Of a stretch of DNA of 64,000 nucleotides, positions 17,030-25,513 are shown piece after piece (positions within the stretch are counted from its first letter, which is position 1; the number at the start of each line of letters is the position of its first letter). Under the pieces are notes generated by a model. It did not search any database, had not been told where the DNA came from, and saw nothing but the letters and a program-made list of their open reading frames with translations. The DNA is taken from positions 124,001 to 188,000 of the forward strand of contig CAKOKN010000001.1 in NCBI GenBank assembly GCA_934091055.1. Direction: 5' to 3'. The DNA is from an uncultured Bacilli bacterium (GTDB lineage: Bacteria > Bacillota_I > Bacilli_A > RF39 > UBA660). Position numbers and translations under genes: made by a program.

Positions 17030-17986
17030 ATGAGTAATAATACAATAAGTAGTACAGTTACATTTCCTAAGGAAATGATTATAAATAGTAATTTAAATAA
17101 AGAACAATTAGAATTACTAAAGAGTCAATATCAAAGAATACAAAAACTAGCTAAAGAAGAATTAAATGATAATCAATATCAACTATTTTTAAATAAAAAT
17201 AAAGAAGTATATTTACCTAAAGGATCTTTGGTATGGGGATGTACTTTAAGTAATTTAAAAAGAATTAAGAATAAAGGTATATTGGCAGATGAATTCTTTG
17301 GAGTTTCTTCTATTGGAAGTGCTTATACAGTACATTTTTATAAGATAGATAATGATATTTTATTAAAGGAATTTAATGATAATTTTACTAGTCAAGATAA
17401 TTATCCATTTAATAATTGTAATGGTAGTGTTGCTTTTATAATTAATTCTACTAGTAAAATAAGAGGAATATTATATTATGATATACTTGATAGTAAGTTT
17501 GACTATAGTAGTGATATAAAAGGATTCATTAATAATAATGAAGAAGAATTAGATAAGAAAGCCTTAATACTTGGAGGAGTTCCTATTAATGCTATTTCTG
17601 GCATTGTATTAGGGGACGATGTTATTTTAAATGATAAGTTAGTACAAGAGGTGAAGTTTCTTTTTCCTAAAGCTTATATAGTTACTAAAGAGGGAAATAT
17701 TATTAAAGATAGATCTAATATTATCAAGATAGAAGATTATGAAAAATTATCCTTTAAGTGCTGCAAGGAAGAAATAAAGAATAGACAATTAGAAAAAGAT
17801 ATTAATTTAGCCAAAAAAGAAGTTAGTACGATATTAACAGCAGTTATAAATAATGTTCCAGCAGTTACTCAAGCTAAAATACTTTTAACTATAGGACATA
17901 AGAAGTTACCTACTAAATTATTAGATAAATTAACTCTTGAAGAAAAGTATAATTTAAATTTAATCGAGAAAAAAGACAAAAAGTAA
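17030..17986 (+). CDS. Hypothetical protein
   Basis: Unrecognised 318-residue soluble protein. An N-terminal helical region (SNLNKEQLELLKSQYQRI) leads to a middle domain with KGSLVWGCTLSNLKRIKNKG and FGVSSIGSAYTVHFYKID, then a second alpha/beta region. The middle motif order (a Gly-containing strand, a helix ending in KxGI, then a Gly-Ser strand) vaguely recalls ADP-ribosyltransferase or Tpt1-like folds, but the usual histidine is a tryptophan here and I do not claim the family. It is preceded by GGTGATGAC and followed by a strong terminator, so it is a single-gene unit. Confidence 0.65.
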   Translation: MSNNTISSTVTFPKEMIINSNLNKEQLELLKSQYQRIQKLAKEELNDNQYQLFLNKNKEVYLPKGSLVWGCTLSNLKRIKNKGILADEFFGVSSIGSAYTVHFYKIDNDILLKEFNDNFTSQDNYPFNNCNGSVAFIINSTSKIRGILYYDILDSKFDYSSDIKGFINNNEEELDKKALILGGVPINAISGIVLGDDVILNDKLVQEVKFLFPKAYIVTKEGNIIKDRSNIIKIEDYEKLSFKCCKEEIKNRQLEKDINLAKKEVSTILTAVINNVPAVTQAKILLTIGHKKLPTKLLDKLTLEEKYNLNLIEKKDKK

Positions 17987-18006
17987 TGACAAATTACTTT
18001 TTTTTT
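17978..18006 (+). terminator. Rho-independent terminator
   Basis: AAAAAGTAAT (17978-17987) pairs with ATTACTTTTT (17993-18002) and a T-run follows. Confidence 0.75.
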
Positions 18007-18038
18007 GCTATACTTGTATAGTAGAGTAGGAGGATAAG

Positions 18039-18785
18039 ATGAAAGAAACACTAATATGTACTTTAAAAAAACATAATATATACTATTTAAGTGATGCAAA
18101 TTGTAGTTTTTATATACTTACTCCTTATAAAGATTATAATGAAACTAATATTTCAATTAGATTAAAGAGTAATTATCAGATGTATGATTTAAGTAAAAAT
18201 CCATTGGAACAAGTAGTAGATGAATTAGTTAACTACTATAAAGATATTGATAATTATAATATAACATTAGTATTACCAGTTTTTTATGATGATATTTTAT
18301 CTAGAATAAGAACTGTTAATGATATGGAAATATATCAAAAGATAGATCGTTATTTAGGACATATATTTAATCAAGCTTATATGTTTTTAACAAAGAATAA
18401 TATTAAAGTAAAGAGTAATATTTATGTTATAAATAATGATTCCTTTAGGAATTTTACTAATTGGTTTGTATCTAGATATGGTAATAGAATTGAATATAAG
18501 ACTGCGATAGAACTTGCTAAGGAAGATAAGGATTATACTACATTAGATGTAGTTAAGACCCCTAATATTAATTTTGTAGTGGGAAGAAATGCTGATCCTG
18601 ATATAGAGGCTACACATCAAATAGAGGTTGAAACATTTGATGGTTATGCTAGAAATTCCTTAAAAGAGGAGGAAGTAATACCTCCTAGAAAGGCAAAAGA
18701 AAGTGCTGGTTATGTATCATATATATTACTTGGAATTATTACATTTGGAGCTTCATTAGCACTATTATTTCTATTAGTAAAATAA
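18039..18785 (+). CDS. Hypothetical tail-anchored membrane protein
   Basis: Unrecognised 248-residue protein. A cytoplasmic domain of about 215 residues is predicted alpha/beta (ITLVLPVFYDDIL, KVKSNIYVINND) and ends in a charged linker with PPRK. A single C-terminal hydrophobic helix (YVSYILLGIITFGASLALLFLLV) would anchor it with almost no exterior part. No catalytic motif is apparent. It follows AGTAGGAGG and has its own terminators on both sides. Confidence 0.65.
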   Translation: MKETLICTLKKHNIYYLSDANCSFYILTPYKDYNETNISIRLKSNYQMYDLSKNPLEQVVDELVNYYKDIDNYNITLVLPVFYDDILSRIRTVNDMEIYQKIDRYLGHIFNQAYMFLTKNNIKVKSNIYVINNDSFRNFTNWFVSRYGNRIEYKTAIELAKEDKDYTTLDVVKTPNINFVVGRNADPDIEATHQIEVETFDGYARNSLKEEEVIPPRKAKESAGYVSYILLGIITFGASLALLFLLVK

Positions 18786-18787
18786 AA

Positions 18788-18816
18788 ATATCACTTCAAT
18801 AAAGTGGTATTTCTTT
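18788..18816 (+). terminator. Rho-independent terminator
   Basis: ATATCACTT (18788-18796) pairs with AAGTGGTAT (18802-18810) with one G-U pair, followed by TTCTTTT. Confidence 0.7.
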
Positions 18817-18823
18817 TAATATA

Positions 18824-18943
18824 TTATCTTAATGTATAAGCTATTATTGATGTTAATGCAGAAGCTACTGCTAAGACAAGTAGTACATAACAAACTATCT
18901 TTTTACCTAAGTTTTTAACTTTCTTTTTTTTCTTTTTACTCAT
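18824..18943 (-). CDS. Small basic single-pass membrane peptide (DUF4044-like)
   Basis: 39-residue ORF reading MSKKKKKKVKNLGKK, then a hydrophobic helix (IVCYVLLVLAVASALTSII) and AYTLR. The layout, a lysine-rich N-terminus and one transmembrane helix, is like DUF4044 peptides of Firmicutes, but short sequences are easily over-interpreted. Support for a real gene is good: AGAGGTG lies ten bases before the ATG, and a near-consensus minus-strand promoter precedes it. It runs opposite to its neighbours. Confidence 0.72.
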   Translation of the reverse strand: MSKKKKKKVKNLGKKIVCYVLLVLAVASALTSIIAYTLR

Positions 18944-18963
18944 TAATTATACACCTCTTTTTA

Positions 18964-18992
18964 ATTATACTAAATTTTATGCATATTTTCAA
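18964..18992 (-). promoter_or_regulatory. Promoter of the 39-residue peptide gene
   Basis: Minus-strand TTGAAA (18992-18987), a 17-base spacer and TATAAT (18969-18964). Confidence 0.65.
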
Positions 18993-19025
18993 TTACTTTT
19001 TAATATATTTTATTGGTGATAGAAT

Positions 19026-19658
19026 ATGAATAAGAAACTTAGTAATGGACTTGCTATTATTTTACCTAATAAAAAAACAAATCTATTTGTAATGTTTGTA
19101 ATAATACTTGGAATAATATCTGGATCTATATTTTTGATGGTAATTAATGAAAATGATAAGAGTACTGTTATTAATCAAATAACTACTTTTATGAAGAATA
19201 TTAACGATAATAATATTAACAATTTTAATGCTTTAAAGAGTGCTATTATAGAGAATTTAATTTTTATTATTCTAGTATGGATACTTGGTATGTCTATAAT
19301 TGGGGTAATATTTAATATATTTTTTATTTATATGAAAGGATTTATGATAGGATTTTCTATATCTTCATTTATTCTAACTTATAAATATAAAGGTATTATA
19401 GCTAGTGTTATATATGCTTTTCCTACTTCAGTTATTAATATAATTGTAGCTTTAATACTTGGTAGTTATTCAATTATATTTACTATAAATTTATGGAAAG
19501 TTATTTTTATGAAAGATAAGAATTATAATACTGGAAGATTTTTTAAAAAATATTTGTTAATACTTGGAATAACAGCAATTTTAGTTATGTTATCTTCAGT
19601 TACAGAAAGTTATTTAGTTCCTTCAATTTTTAAAGTAATAATTAAACTATTTATTTAA
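19026..19658 (+). CDS. spoIIM: Stage II sporulation protein M (SpoIIM)
   Basis: Membrane component of the DMP (SpoIID-SpoIIM-SpoIIP) machine that thins septal peptidoglycan and drives engulfment of the forespore. The 210-residue protein has five hydrophobic segments and the family's central pattern, a long hydrophobic stretch with GMSIIGVIFNIFFIYMKGFMIGFSISSFI (abbreviated here as GMSIIGV...KGFMIGFSI) followed by FPTSVINII. SpoIIM is the scaffold of the complex; spoIID and spoIIP are not in this window. It starts after TATTGGTGAT and is followed closely by the mnmA promoter. Confidence 0.85.
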   Translation: MNKKLSNGLAIILPNKKTNLFVMFVIILGIISGSIFLMVINENDKSTVINQITTFMKNINDNNINNFNALKSAIIENLIFIILVWILGMSIIGVIFNIFFIYMKGFMIGFSISSFILTYKYKGIIASVIYAFPTSVINIIVALILGSYSIIFTINLWKVIFMKDKNYNTGRFFKKYLLILGITAILVMLSSVTESYLVPSIFKVIIKLFI

Positions 19659-19672
19659 ATATTATTTTGTGA

Positions 19673-19678
19673 TATAAT
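19673..19678 (+). promoter_or_regulatory. Putative -10 element of mnmA
   Basis: TATAAT lies only six bases before the Shine-Dalgarno AGAGGTG, so the transcript would begin almost at the ribosome binding site. No good -35 is visible. Confidence 0.45.
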
Positions 19679-19697
19679 ACTACAAGAGGTGCGAAGT

Positions 19698-20780
19698 ATG
19701 AAAACAGTAGTAATTGGTATGAGTGGGGGAGTAGATAGTTCAGTGGCTGCTATTCTTTTAAAGAAGCAAGGTTATAATGTTATTGGATTATTTATGAGAA
19801 ATTGGGACAGTACTATTAATAATGATTATTTAGGTAATCCTAATTTAAACAATAATATATGTCCTCAGGAACAAGATTATAATGATGCCGTAGCAGTCTG
19901 TGAAAAGATTGGTATTCCTCTTCATAGAGTTGATTTTGTGCGAGAATATTGGGATTTTGTGTTTACTTATTTCTTAGATGAACTTAAGAAAGGAAGAACT
20001 CCTAATCCTGATGTTATGTGTAATAAATATATTAAATTTGATATGTTTGTTAAGAAAGCTAAGGAATTAGGAGCTGATTATATTGCTACAGGGCATTATG
20101 CTAGAATAGTAGATGGTAAGCTTGCTAAAGCATTAGATAAGAATAAAGATCAATCTTATTTTTTAGCTTATGTTAATAAAGATATGTTTAAGAATGTATT
20201 GTTCCCATTAGGAGAAATTGAAAAACCAGAGGTAAGAAAGATAGCTAGTGAATATAATTTGATTACAGCGAAGAAAAAAGATTCTACGGGTATTTGTTTT
20301 ATTGGAGAAAGAAATTTTACACAATTCTTAGAGAATTATTTACCTAATATACCAGGTGATATTGTTAATATTGATACTGGTGAAGTACTTGGTAAACATA
20401 TTGGCCTTATGTATTATACTATTGGGCAAAGAAGAGGTTTAAATGTTGGTGGTACTAAAGAAAGAATGTTTGTTGTAAAAAAAGATTTAGATAAGAATAT
20501 TCTTTATATTGCTATTGGTGATGAAAATAAATACTTATATTCTAGTAGTGCTATTATAGAAGACTTTAATTATTTAACTGATGATAGACCTAGTAAATGT
20601 AAGTGTAAATTTAGATATCGTCAGCCCGATATTGACACAGAAGTTGAGTATCTAGATAATCAAGAACTTAAGTTAAACTATGTCAAGTCTAAAGCAGTAA
20701 CACCAGGACAATTTTGTGTACTTTACAATGAAGATGGTATCTGTTTAGGTGGTGGAATTATTAAAGAAGTGGTTAAATAA
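19698..20780 (+). CDS. mnmA: tRNA-specific 2-thiouridylase MnmA
   Basis: Places sulfur on the wobble uridine (U34) of tRNA-Lys, Glu and Gln. The 360-residue enzyme has the PP-loop ATPase motif GMSGGVDSSV (residues 6-15), the first catalytic cysteine in NPDVMCNKYIKF (about residue 99) and the second in STGICFIGERNF (about residue 200), then the C-terminal beta-barrel (GLNVGGTKERMFVV). A GTG at 19689 is in frame but lies inside the Shine-Dalgarno AGAGGTG; the ATG at 19698 is chosen. A cysteine desulfurase, often adjacent, is absent here. Confidence 0.97.
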   Translation: MKTVVIGMSGGVDSSVAAILLKKQGYNVIGLFMRNWDSTINNDYLGNPNLNNNICPQEQDYNDAVAVCEKIGIPLHRVDFVREYWDFVFTYFLDELKKGRTPNPDVMCNKYIKFDMFVKKAKELGADYIATGHYARIVDGKLAKALDKNKDQSYFLAYVNKDMFKNVLFPLGEIEKPEVRKIASEYNLITAKKKDSTGICFIGERNFTQFLENYLPNIPGDIVNIDTGEVLGKHIGLMYYTIGQRRGLNVGGTKERMFVVKKDLDKNILYIAIGDENKYLYSSSAIIEDFNYLTDDRPSKCKCKFRYRQPDIDTEVEYLDNQELKLNYVKSKAVTPGQFCVLYNEDGICLGGGIIKEVVK

Positions 20781-20796
20781 AGTTAACCATTTTTTC
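20770..20796 (+). terminator. Terminator after mnmA
   Basis: TGGTTAA (20770-20776) and TTAACCA (20783-20789) form a short stem overlapping the mnmA stop, followed by TTTTTT. Confidence 0.6.
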
Positions 20797-20827
20797 TTTT
20801 GGTTTTTGCATAAATTAGTTAATTTAC

Positions 20828-20857
20828 TTGACATAATTTTGCTAATAATGTTACAAT
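20828..20857 (+). promoter_or_regulatory. Promoter of the Cro/CI-type regulator gene
   Basis: TTGACA (20828-20833), an 18-base spacer and TACAAT (20852-20857). Confidence 0.65.
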
Positions 20858-20878
20858 ATAGATAGGAGGATTAGCATA

Positions 20879-21661
20879 ATGAGTATTGTCGAAAAAATAA
20901 ATCTAATTTTAAAAAAAGCAAATATTTCTAAAGTAAACTTAGCTAAATATCTTGGAGTATCTAGACAAATGGTTTACAATTATTTGGATGGTAATGACCT
21001 GTCAAAACTTCCTAATGAAAAGTGTCAATTATTATTTGAATTATTAGATGTTAATTCTGAAGAAGAGATAATAAAAGTTCAACTTACTAATGAGTATCTT
21101 CAGAAGGTTGGAAGTAAAATTTTTGATTCAAAGAAGAGTACTCCTAAAAAGGAAGAAATTATTGAATTAAATGGTTTAGGTAAAGAAGAAGCTGCTTTAA
21201 TTAATGATATTGTTTTGGTACTTAAGAGTATGTTTACAGAAGGGAAGGGTAGGAGTAGTGATACTTTGGCTACTGTTCGTTACTTATATCAATTTATACA
21301 GAACTTATCTACCACTAAAGAATTGAAATATATATTAGGTTATTTTTCAAAGAACTTTGGTTATACTGGTCCTAATGAGTTTGTGTTTGATGAAAATGGT
21401 CAATATGTTTTAGAGAGTATTATGTATTCAGCAATGACATTATATAGCAATGGGGGAGCTTCTAGAACAAGACTTACAGAGTCTCATCATAGATGGGAAG
21501 ATATGCTTGCTTCTAAAAAAGAAGAAAAATTAAGTCGTACACAAGAATTAAATACGGCAAAGATACAGGCACTTCGTGAACTTGGTTATACTAAAATTGA
21601 TGAGAAGAATGCTAGCGAAGTATTAAATAAAATAGCAGAGATTATGTCTCAAAAATTTTAG
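20879..21661 (+). CDS. Helix-turn-helix (XRE-type) DNA-binding protein with unknown C-terminal domain
   Basis: 260-residue putative transcription factor. Residues 5-60 form a Cro/CI-type helix-turn-helix (KVNLAKYLGVSRQMVYNYLDG, positions about 19-38). A short linker (residues 80-100, lysine-rich) leads to a helical domain of about 150 residues that I do not recognise (TVRYLYQFIQNLSTTKELKYIL, here split by memory of the segment; SRTRLTESHHRWEDML near 197). It has a strong promoter and AGGAGG. It lies alone before a 580-base AT-rich gap, so its targets are not obvious. Confidence 0.75.
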   Translation: MSIVEKINLILKKANISKVNLAKYLGVSRQMVYNYLDGNDLSKLPNEKCQLLFELLDVNSEEEIIKVQLTNEYLQKVGSKIFDSKKSTPKKEEIIELNGLGKEEAALINDIVLVLKSMFTEGKGRSSDTLATVRYLYQFIQNLSTTKELKYILGYFSKNFGYTGPNEFVFDENGQYVLESIMYSAMTLYSNGGASRTRLTESHHRWEDMLASKKEEKLSRTQELNTAKIQALRELGYTKIDEKNASEVLNKIAEIMSQKF

Positions 21662-22032
21662 TACAAGTCCCCTACTTTAATTTTTTGCAGTGTAGTAGAG
21701 GATAAAGTGTTAAATAAAACAATAATATAATTGATTATCTATTAATTAAATGTTATTGTTGTGCTACTATAGAATTAATATAAATATAAATAATAAAGTA
21801 GACTTTAAATTAATTAAATTAAAATTTAAAATCTATTTTAATTTTATTTATTAATTAATGTAATTATAGTTAAATAATTACTAATACTAATAATAAATAA
21901 CATAGTTAGTTAAATAGTTAAAAATAGTTTGATTTTAAGCTTAACAACTAACTTACTTTTATTATAAAATGATAGTTCCTATAATTAATATTATGTTAAC
22001 TTCTATAAAATAGAAGAAGAAGGAGTTTAAAA
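21662..22032. other. AT-rich intergenic stretch
   Basis: About 370 bases with no convincing gene. The sequence is almost only A and T, with many short TTAATTAA- and TAATTAA-like repeats and a GTGCTACTATAG island near 21760. No clear terminator, RNA gene or tandem repeat could be defined. It may be regulatory DNA or a decayed gene. Confidence 0.5.
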
Positions 22033-22131
22033 ATGTCATTAAAAGAATTAAGTACTAATATGTCGATTGAAATATTAAAACATCCCCTATTTTTGTTTTT
22101 ATTTATTGTAGGAGTAATTGGTTTGGTATAA
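22033..22131 (+). CDS. Small hydrophobic peptide
   Basis: 32-residue ORF: a polar start (MSLKELSTNMSIEILKHP) and a hydrophobic end (LFLFLFIVGVIGLV) that could form one transmembrane helix. AAGAAGGAG precedes the ATG with normal spacing, and the codon use is like that of the neighbours. No homologue is recalled. It could be a small membrane or toxin-like peptide, but only the ribosome binding site and the hydrophobic profile support it. Confidence 0.45.
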   Translation: MSLKELSTNMSIEILKHPLFLFLFIVGVIGLV

Positions 22132-22254
22132 TTGTTAGTATAATTAAAATTAAAAAATAAATTTAAAAAAATTTACAAATACTTCCTTAAGATATTATTT
22201 TAATTTTGTATATAAAATTTATTTTAGTAAATAATATAATTGGAGGTAATTAAA

Positions 22255-22425
22255 ATGAGTAAAAAAGATAATAAAAAAGACAAAACTAATAATAAGTTAG
22301 ATAAGTCTAATTCTTTTGATTGTAATTGTCAAGAACACGATTGTGACGATAGTTGTAACTGTGATTGTCATAAAGATAATAAAACTTCTTGCAAGAAACA
22401 AGACGATACAAAAGATATGTTATAA
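22255..22425 (+). CDS. Small Cys/Asp/Lys-rich peptide
   Basis: 56-residue hydrophilic peptide: a Lys/Asp/Asn-rich N-terminus (KKDNKKDKTNNKLDKSN), then a cysteine block CNCQEHDCDDSCNCDCHK (about residues 25-42) and a last CKK. Seven cysteines and two histidines in so few residues suggest metal binding or disulfide cross-linking, as in some spore or metallothionein-like peptides; this is inference. The frame is open from 22240, but the ATG at 22255 follows TGGAGG. A terminator follows directly. Confidence 0.6.
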   Translation: MSKKDNKKDKTNNKLDKSNSFDCNCQEHDCDDSCNCDCHKDNKTSCKKQDDTKDML

Positions 22426-22436
22426 TTAGTATATAA

Positions 22437-22467
22437 GAGGATAGGGTATTTTCCTATTCTCTTCTTT
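22437..22467 (+). terminator. Rho-independent terminator
   Basis: GAGGATAGG (22437-22445) pairs with CCTATTCTC (22453-22461) with one G-U pair, followed by TTCTTTT. Confidence 0.75.
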
Positions 22468-22490
22468 TAATACTTATATTAATAATTAAA

Positions 22491-22512
22491 AAGTAGGGTT
22501 TACTCCCCTACT
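22491..22512 (-). terminator. Terminator of the phosphohexomutase gene
   Basis: On the minus strand AGTAGGG (22512-22506) pairs with CCCTACT (22497-22491), followed by TTTTTAATT. Confidence 0.65.
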
Positions 22513-22515
22513 CTT

Positions 22516-23886
22516 TTATACTTCTTCTTTTACTCTATTTAATAGGCTATCAAATTCATTACTAATTTCTTGTAGTCTTTCTTCTGTTTTTGCTTCATAT
22601 CTGGTTGTTATATTAGGAGTGGTATTTGATTTTCTTACTAAAGCAAAACCATCATCATATATTACTTTAATACCATCTATAGTTAAGTATTTATAATTTT
22701 TTTCTTTGCAGTACTCCTCTATTTTAGCCATTACGGCATCTTTTTTGTCGTCATCGACATGATTTTTTCCTTCTTGCTTATTATAATATACTGATATACC
22801 TTCAAGTAATTGACTTGTTTTTTTATTAGTGCGTGATAGTATTTCTACTAGTCTTAAACCACCATATATGCCATCATCTGTACCTATAAATCTATCTCTA
22901 AAATATAAGTGTCCTGATAGTTCTCCACCAAAAGGATAGTTATTTTCTACAGATATTAATTTTGTATAAGAGTTTCCTGTTCTTGTTTCTACTGGTTTTA
23001 CGCCTAGTTTTATTAATTCTTCTTTTAGAGCGTTAGAGCATTTTACGTCGTAGAAGCCAACTTTCTTATCTACTTTATCATAGATATCTCTCCATATAAT
23101 TATCATATATTTATCTATGTCAATAAATTTACCTTGTTCATCTACTACTCCTACTCTATCACCATCACCATCAAAAGCTATACCACAGTCTGCTTTTTCT
23201 TCGACTACTTTTGCTTTTAAAGCAGTTAGATTGTCTTCAACTGATGGATCTGGGTGATGGTTTGGAAATGTTCCATCAGAGGTGTTAAACATTGGTATAT
23301 ATTCAATATTATCTGTATTTTTAAATATTTCGTTTGCGACAATACTTGTGGTACCATTACCACAGTCATATACTACTTTTACTTTATTTTTACCTAGACT
23401 TATATGATCTTTTATCATTTTAATATAGTCTTCTTTTATATCTACATTTGTTATTGTACCTTTTCCTTCGCTATATATACCATTTAATATGACATAGTAT
23501 AATTCACTTACTTCACTTCCAAAACAATTGTGTATGCCGTTATAACTCATTTTAAAGCCATTATATTCTTTTGGATTATGTGATGCTGTTATCATTATAC
23601 CACAGTGGATATTTAATTTATCCCAAGCATAATAGTACATTGGTGTAGTAACTAATCCTAGTCTTACAACATTTACTCCTCCATCAGTTAATCCTTTTAC
23701 TAAGTTTTCTTCAATTATAGAAGAAGATAATCTATTATCATATCCTACAATAGCAGTATCTTTCTTTTTACTAAGTAGTTTTGTAGCAAATGCTCTTCCT
23801 ATATGATATGATACTTCTTCGTTTATATCTTCTTGCCATATTCCTCTTATATCATACTCTCTAAACATTAATTTATTTAATTTCAT
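22516..23886 (-). CDS. Phosphomannomutase/phosphoglucomutase
   Basis: Interconverts hexose 1- and 6-phosphates, feeding sugar-nucleotide synthesis for the envelope. The 456-residue alpha-D-phosphohexomutase has the phosphoserine loop TASHNPKEYNGFKM (about residues 100-113), the metal loop FDGDGDRVGVVDE (about 239-251), and the sugar loop GGELSGHLYF (about 321-330). The GGELSGH form fits enzymes acting on mannose or glucose rather than glucosamine (GlmM). It lies five bases downstream of a Xer recombinase gene on the same strand, perhaps as one transcript. Confidence 0.93.
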   Translation of the reverse strand: MKLNKLMFREYDIRGIWQEDINEEVSYHIGRAFATKLLSKKKDTAIVGYDNRLSSSIIEENLVKGLTDGGVNVVRLGLVTTPMYYYAWDKLNIHCGIMITASHNPKEYNGFKMSYNGIHNCFGSEVSELYYVILNGIYSEGKGTITNVDIKEDYIKMIKDHISLGKNKVKVVYDCGNGTTSIVANEIFKNTDNIEYIPMFNTSDGTFPNHHPDPSVEDNLTALKAKVVEEKADCGIAFDGDGDRVGVVDEQGKFIDIDKYMIIIWRDIYDKVDKKVGFYDVKCSNALKEELIKLGVKPVETRTGNSYTKLISVENNYPFGGELSGHLYFRDRFIGTDDGIYGGLRLVEILSRTNKKTSQLLEGISVYYNKQEGKNHVDDDKKDAVMAKIEEYCKEKNYKYLTIDGIKVIYDDGFALVRKSNTTPNITTRYEAKTEERLQEISNEFDSLLNRVKEEV

Positions 23887-23891
23887 TTTTA

Positions 23892-24812
23892 TCAGTCCCT
23901 TCTTTGATATAATTTATAGTTTTCTTTTAATATTTCAGTACTTACATTTGTATATATTTGTGTAGTAGTAATATTGGCGTGTCCTAACATTTCTTGGATA
24001 GTTCTAAGATCGGCACCATTATTTAGTAAGTGTGTTGCAAAGGAATGTCTAAGCATATGAGGTGTTATGTTTTTATCAATATTTTTTTCATTAGCTATCT
24101 TTTTTATTATTTTAAAGAAACCTTGTCTTGTCATTTCTTTGCCGTGATTATTTAAAAATATATTTTCGGTATAGTAGCCTTTTTTCATACTGTCTCGATA
24201 ATCTTGAATATATATTTTTAAGTAATTATTTGCATATTCTCCAATTGGTACTATTCTTTCTTTACTTCCTTTACCGAAGCATCTAACATAAGAGTTATCT
24301 AAATCAATATCTTGTAATTTTAGACTTACTAATTCACTTACTCGAAGTCCTGAAGAATACATAAGTTCTAACATAGCTTTATTTCTATAATCAAACGGAG
24401 TATCTAATTTAATATCTAATAGATTATCTACTTCTTCGATTGTTAGAATATTGGGTAGTTTTCTATATTCTTTAAAACTTTTTATTTTACTACTTTCATT
24501 ATTTATATTATAAGTTTCACTAAGATAATTATGAAATGATTTAATAGCCACTATTTTTCTAGCTATAGAAGTTTTTGCTAGATTATTATCATCTAGATAT
24601 TTTAAATATTTAATTATATCATTATATTTTATCTTTAATGGATTGTTTATATTATTTTCTTCTTGATATGTTAAATATTTGTATATATCTGTTATATAAG
24701 AAGATACTGATGTATTTTTATCCATATGTTTTATTGTTATTAAATATATTTGATAATCATCTAGTATTTTTTTGTTTTTATTATTTAGTGACAATTTTTC
24801 TATTTTTAACAT
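23892..24812 (-). CDS. Tyrosine recombinase, XerC/XerD type
   Basis: Site-specific recombinase of the kind that resolves chromosome dimers at dif. The 306-residue protein has an N-terminal core-binding SAM-like domain (residues 10-105) and a catalytic domain with the first Arg in YSSGLRVSELVSL, the Lys strand in CFGKGSKERIVP, HxxR in HMLRHSFATHL, the second His/Trp position in LGHANITTTQIY, and the nucleophilic Tyr there. A second Xer-type gene lies at 62758, so the two may form the XerC/XerD pair. There is no sign of an integrative element around it. Confidence 0.9.
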   Translation of the reverse strand: MLKIEKLSLNNKNKKILDDYQIYLITIKHMDKNTSVSSYITDIYKYLTYQEENNINNPLKIKYNDIIKYLKYLDDNNLAKTSIARKIVAIKSFHNYLSETYNINNESSKIKSFKEYRKLPNILTIEEVDNLLDIKLDTPFDYRNKAMLELMYSSGLRVSELVSLKLQDIDLDNSYVRCFGKGSKERIVPIGEYANNYLKIYIQDYRDSMKKGYYTENIFLNNHGKEMTRQGFFKIIKKIANEKNIDKNITPHMLRHSFATHLLNNGADLRTIQEMLGHANITTTQIYTNVSTEILKENYKLYQRRD

Positions 24813-24861
24813 AATTACCTAACCTTTACTTAATTATAGCAGACTTTTTCTTCTATTTCAA

Positions 24862-25404
24862 TTAAAATATTTTTGATAAGATACTACTATAAAGGAAATC
24901 TATAAAGAATAATGAAAATAATGATAAACTAAGTATTTTTAATTCTTGTTTAGATACTTTTGCGGCAAATTTCTTTAGTAATGGAACAATACCATATACT
25001 AGGAAACAACCTGATAATCCAAAGAATATTATTGATCTAGCACAGACAAAACCTCCGATGTTACCATAGTTTAATATTTCAGTATTGTAGTTCCATAATC
25101 TAGTACCACTTATATTAAATAGTAAGTAACCTGTAATATACTCTAATAGACCACAGGAGATGGCACTTATTAATAATACTAAAGGCCATTTATCCTTTAC
25201 TTTATAGGTAGTTAAATATATTAAGAGACTACCAAAAGCATATATTGGTATCCAAGGTCCTATTGTAGTTCCTCTATTTATAAATTTCCCCGTATCTATT
25301 TTATAGAAAATTACTTCGTATATATAACCAAAAACACCACCGATAAACATCATTAGTAGTAATATTAATACTAATGTTTCTTTATCTAATTTATACTTCT
25401 TCAT
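24862..25404 (-). CDS. Putative ABC-transporter type IV (CmpB-like) membrane protein
   Basis: 180-residue protein with five to six transmembrane helices, matching the family called putative ABC-transporter type IV. Typical features are the early VFGYIYEVIFY, the conserved RGTTIGPWIPIYAFGS (about residues 47-62) and LLEYITGYLLFNISGTRLWNY (shortened: LEYITGYL...LWNY). Function is not established. The frame is open from 25434, but the ATG at 25404 follows AGTAGGAG. It diverges from rarA with a short intergenic space. Confidence 0.82.
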   Translation of the reverse strand: MKKYKLDKETLVLILLLMMFIGGVFGYIYEVIFYKIDTGKFINRGTTIGPWIPIYAFGSLLIYLTTYKVKDKWPLVLLISAISCGLLEYITGYLLFNISGTRLWNYNTEILNYGNIGGFVCARSIIFFGLSGCFLVYGIVPLLKKFAAKVSKQELKILSLSLFSLFFIDFLYSSILSKIF

Positions 25405-25513
25405 AATTCTACTCCTACTATTAGATTGTATCATAATATGAAATAAAATACAATATTAGGAAGATTTTTGTTTTAGTATATGGTATAATATTAATAGTTT
25501 GTAGGTGATTTAG

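Noticed and set aside
22235..22240. TATAAT just before the Cys-rich peptide gene as its promoter
   Set aside because: A start site from it would fall on or after the Shine-Dalgarno, which would remove the ribosome binding site from the mRNA.
23892..24812. Tyrosine recombinase gene as a sign of an integrated phage or element
   Set aside because: Both recombinases look like housekeeping XerC/XerD and sit among core genes, with no phage genes or direct repeats around them.
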